64,000 nucleotides of DNA, from the NCBI GenBank assembly GCA_010093485.1, contig MU001497.1:1268098-1332097 (forward strand), in the 5' to 3' direction. Positions 63,631 to 64,000 of this stretch are shown one piece after another. Source of the DNA: Karstenula rhodostoma CBS 690.94. Taxonomy: Eukaryota; Ascomycota; Dothideomycetes; Pleosporales; Didymosphaeriaceae. Every line of letters begins with the position of its first letter. The first letter of the stretch is position 1. The position numbers and the translations under genes are program-made. The notes under the pieces are model-generated. The model was not told the DNA's origin, did not search any database, and worked only from the letters and a program-made list of their open reading frames with translations.

Positions 63631-64000
63631 TATTATAATTATAGTAGAACTAGACTAGAAAAAAGGAGAGAATTATATATAAAATATTAGTAATAGAGAT
63701 AAAACTAATAAGTACTTATATATAAACTTATAAAATAGCTTATATTATAAGTTATATAACTATAATCTTCCTAAGAGTATAAAATTCTAAAAGTACTAAG
63801 TCTTAATAAGAGTAGAGTAGATACTCCTACTAAAAGAGTAGGATCTATAGGAGTAAATTAAGAAATTCTAAAATAGTAAGGATTAGAATAATTAATATAT
63901 AATTTAGAAGGATTTTTATATAGTTTCTATTTTTTATATTTAACTTAAAATATTATTTAGAAGTAGTTTACTTTTATACCTAAATTAAAGCTATTTATAT
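63631..64000 (+). repeat. Gypsy2 3' LTR, cut by the window end
   Basis: The first 370 bp of the LTR, preceded by the polypurine tract AAAAAGAGGGATAA (63,617-63,630). If the element is complete, the LTR end and a second GTAAT should lie about 160 bp past the window. Confidence 0.88.

Larger units (their letters stand above)
52685..64000 (+). mobile_element. Gypsy2: second gypsy copy, three nested insertions
   Basis: The same family as Gypsy1, inserted in R2d after GTAAT (52,680-52,684). The 5' LTR is 52,685-53,211; the 3' LTR starts at 63,631 and runs off the window. R2g (56,077-58,674), R1g (59,026-59,262) and R2h (59,731-60,995) interrupt pol. Each has a duplicated target whose empty version is present in Gypsy1 (17,190, 17,535 and 17,997). 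Removing them gives about 7.3 kb. Confidence 0.92.

Noticed and set aside
1..64000. Mitochondrial, plastid or apicomplexan origin, because of extreme A+T content
   Set aside because: The bias is specific to CpA/TpG and not to C+G in general, organelle genes and rRNAs are absent, and LTR elements with a chromodomain fit a fungal nuclear genome.

Overview
This window looks like one block of gene-dead, AT-rich heterochromatin from a filamentous ascomycete (Pezizomycotina) that has undergone extreme repeat-induced point mutation (RIP). The dinucleotides CpA and TpG are almost absent from all 64 kb; I found only a few dozen by eye, where a random sequence of this composition would hold thousands. 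CpC and CpT remain common and TpA dominates. That is the signature of C-to-T change at CpA on both strands. As a result almost no ATG exists on either strand (about five seen), CAA/CAG/TGG codons have become TAA/TAG, and no intact protein gene, tRNA or rRNA gene is visible. The species cannot be named from this sequence.

Nearly everything can be explained as nested transposons. I use working names. Gypsy1 (13,824-21,153) and Gypsy2 (52,685 to beyond the window end) are chromodomain-bearing Ty3/gypsy elements. CopiaA (22,071-39,113, minus), CopiaB (44,065-51,103, plus), CopiaC (fragment, 41,285-42,947) and a short piece at 11,717-11,949 are Ty1/copia elements with a 207-bp LTR. L is an unidentified large element of up to about 9.8 kb, present as an inverted pair: L-B (41-9,297, plus) and L-A (23,419-33,224, minus, inside CopiaA). 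R1, R2 and R3 are short non-LTR-type retroposon families: one end is constant (poly-A in R2/R3), the other end is variably truncated, and the target duplications are 10-12 bp.

Left part (1-13.8 kb): L-B is cut by R1a and by an R2 tail at the window edge. Then come an R2 in R2 in R1 nest, a copia scrap, a truncated gypsy LTR and unassigned sequence. Middle (13.8-41 kb): Gypsy1, then CopiaA split by L-A, then a tandemly duplicated AT-rich block and the R3 retroposon. Right (41-64 kb): CopiaC interrupted by a minus R2d, which was itself hit by a copia solo LTR, a plus R2e (carrying complete CopiaB), a short R2f and Gypsy2. Gypsy2 was hit by R2g (with R1f inside), R1g and R2h.

Target-site duplications can still be read for most insertions (5 bp for LTR elements, 10-12 bp for R1/R2/R3), so the order of events can be reconstructed. 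The youngest piece appears to be R1g (59,026-59,262), which still carries many CpG, CpA and TpG sites. Catalytic residues in the relics changed exactly as CpA-to-TpA predicts: RT YLDD-type motifs read YLNN or YIDN, and the gag zinc knuckle reads Tyr at all four metal-binding positions. All coordinates and identities come from reading by eye; no alignment was run.
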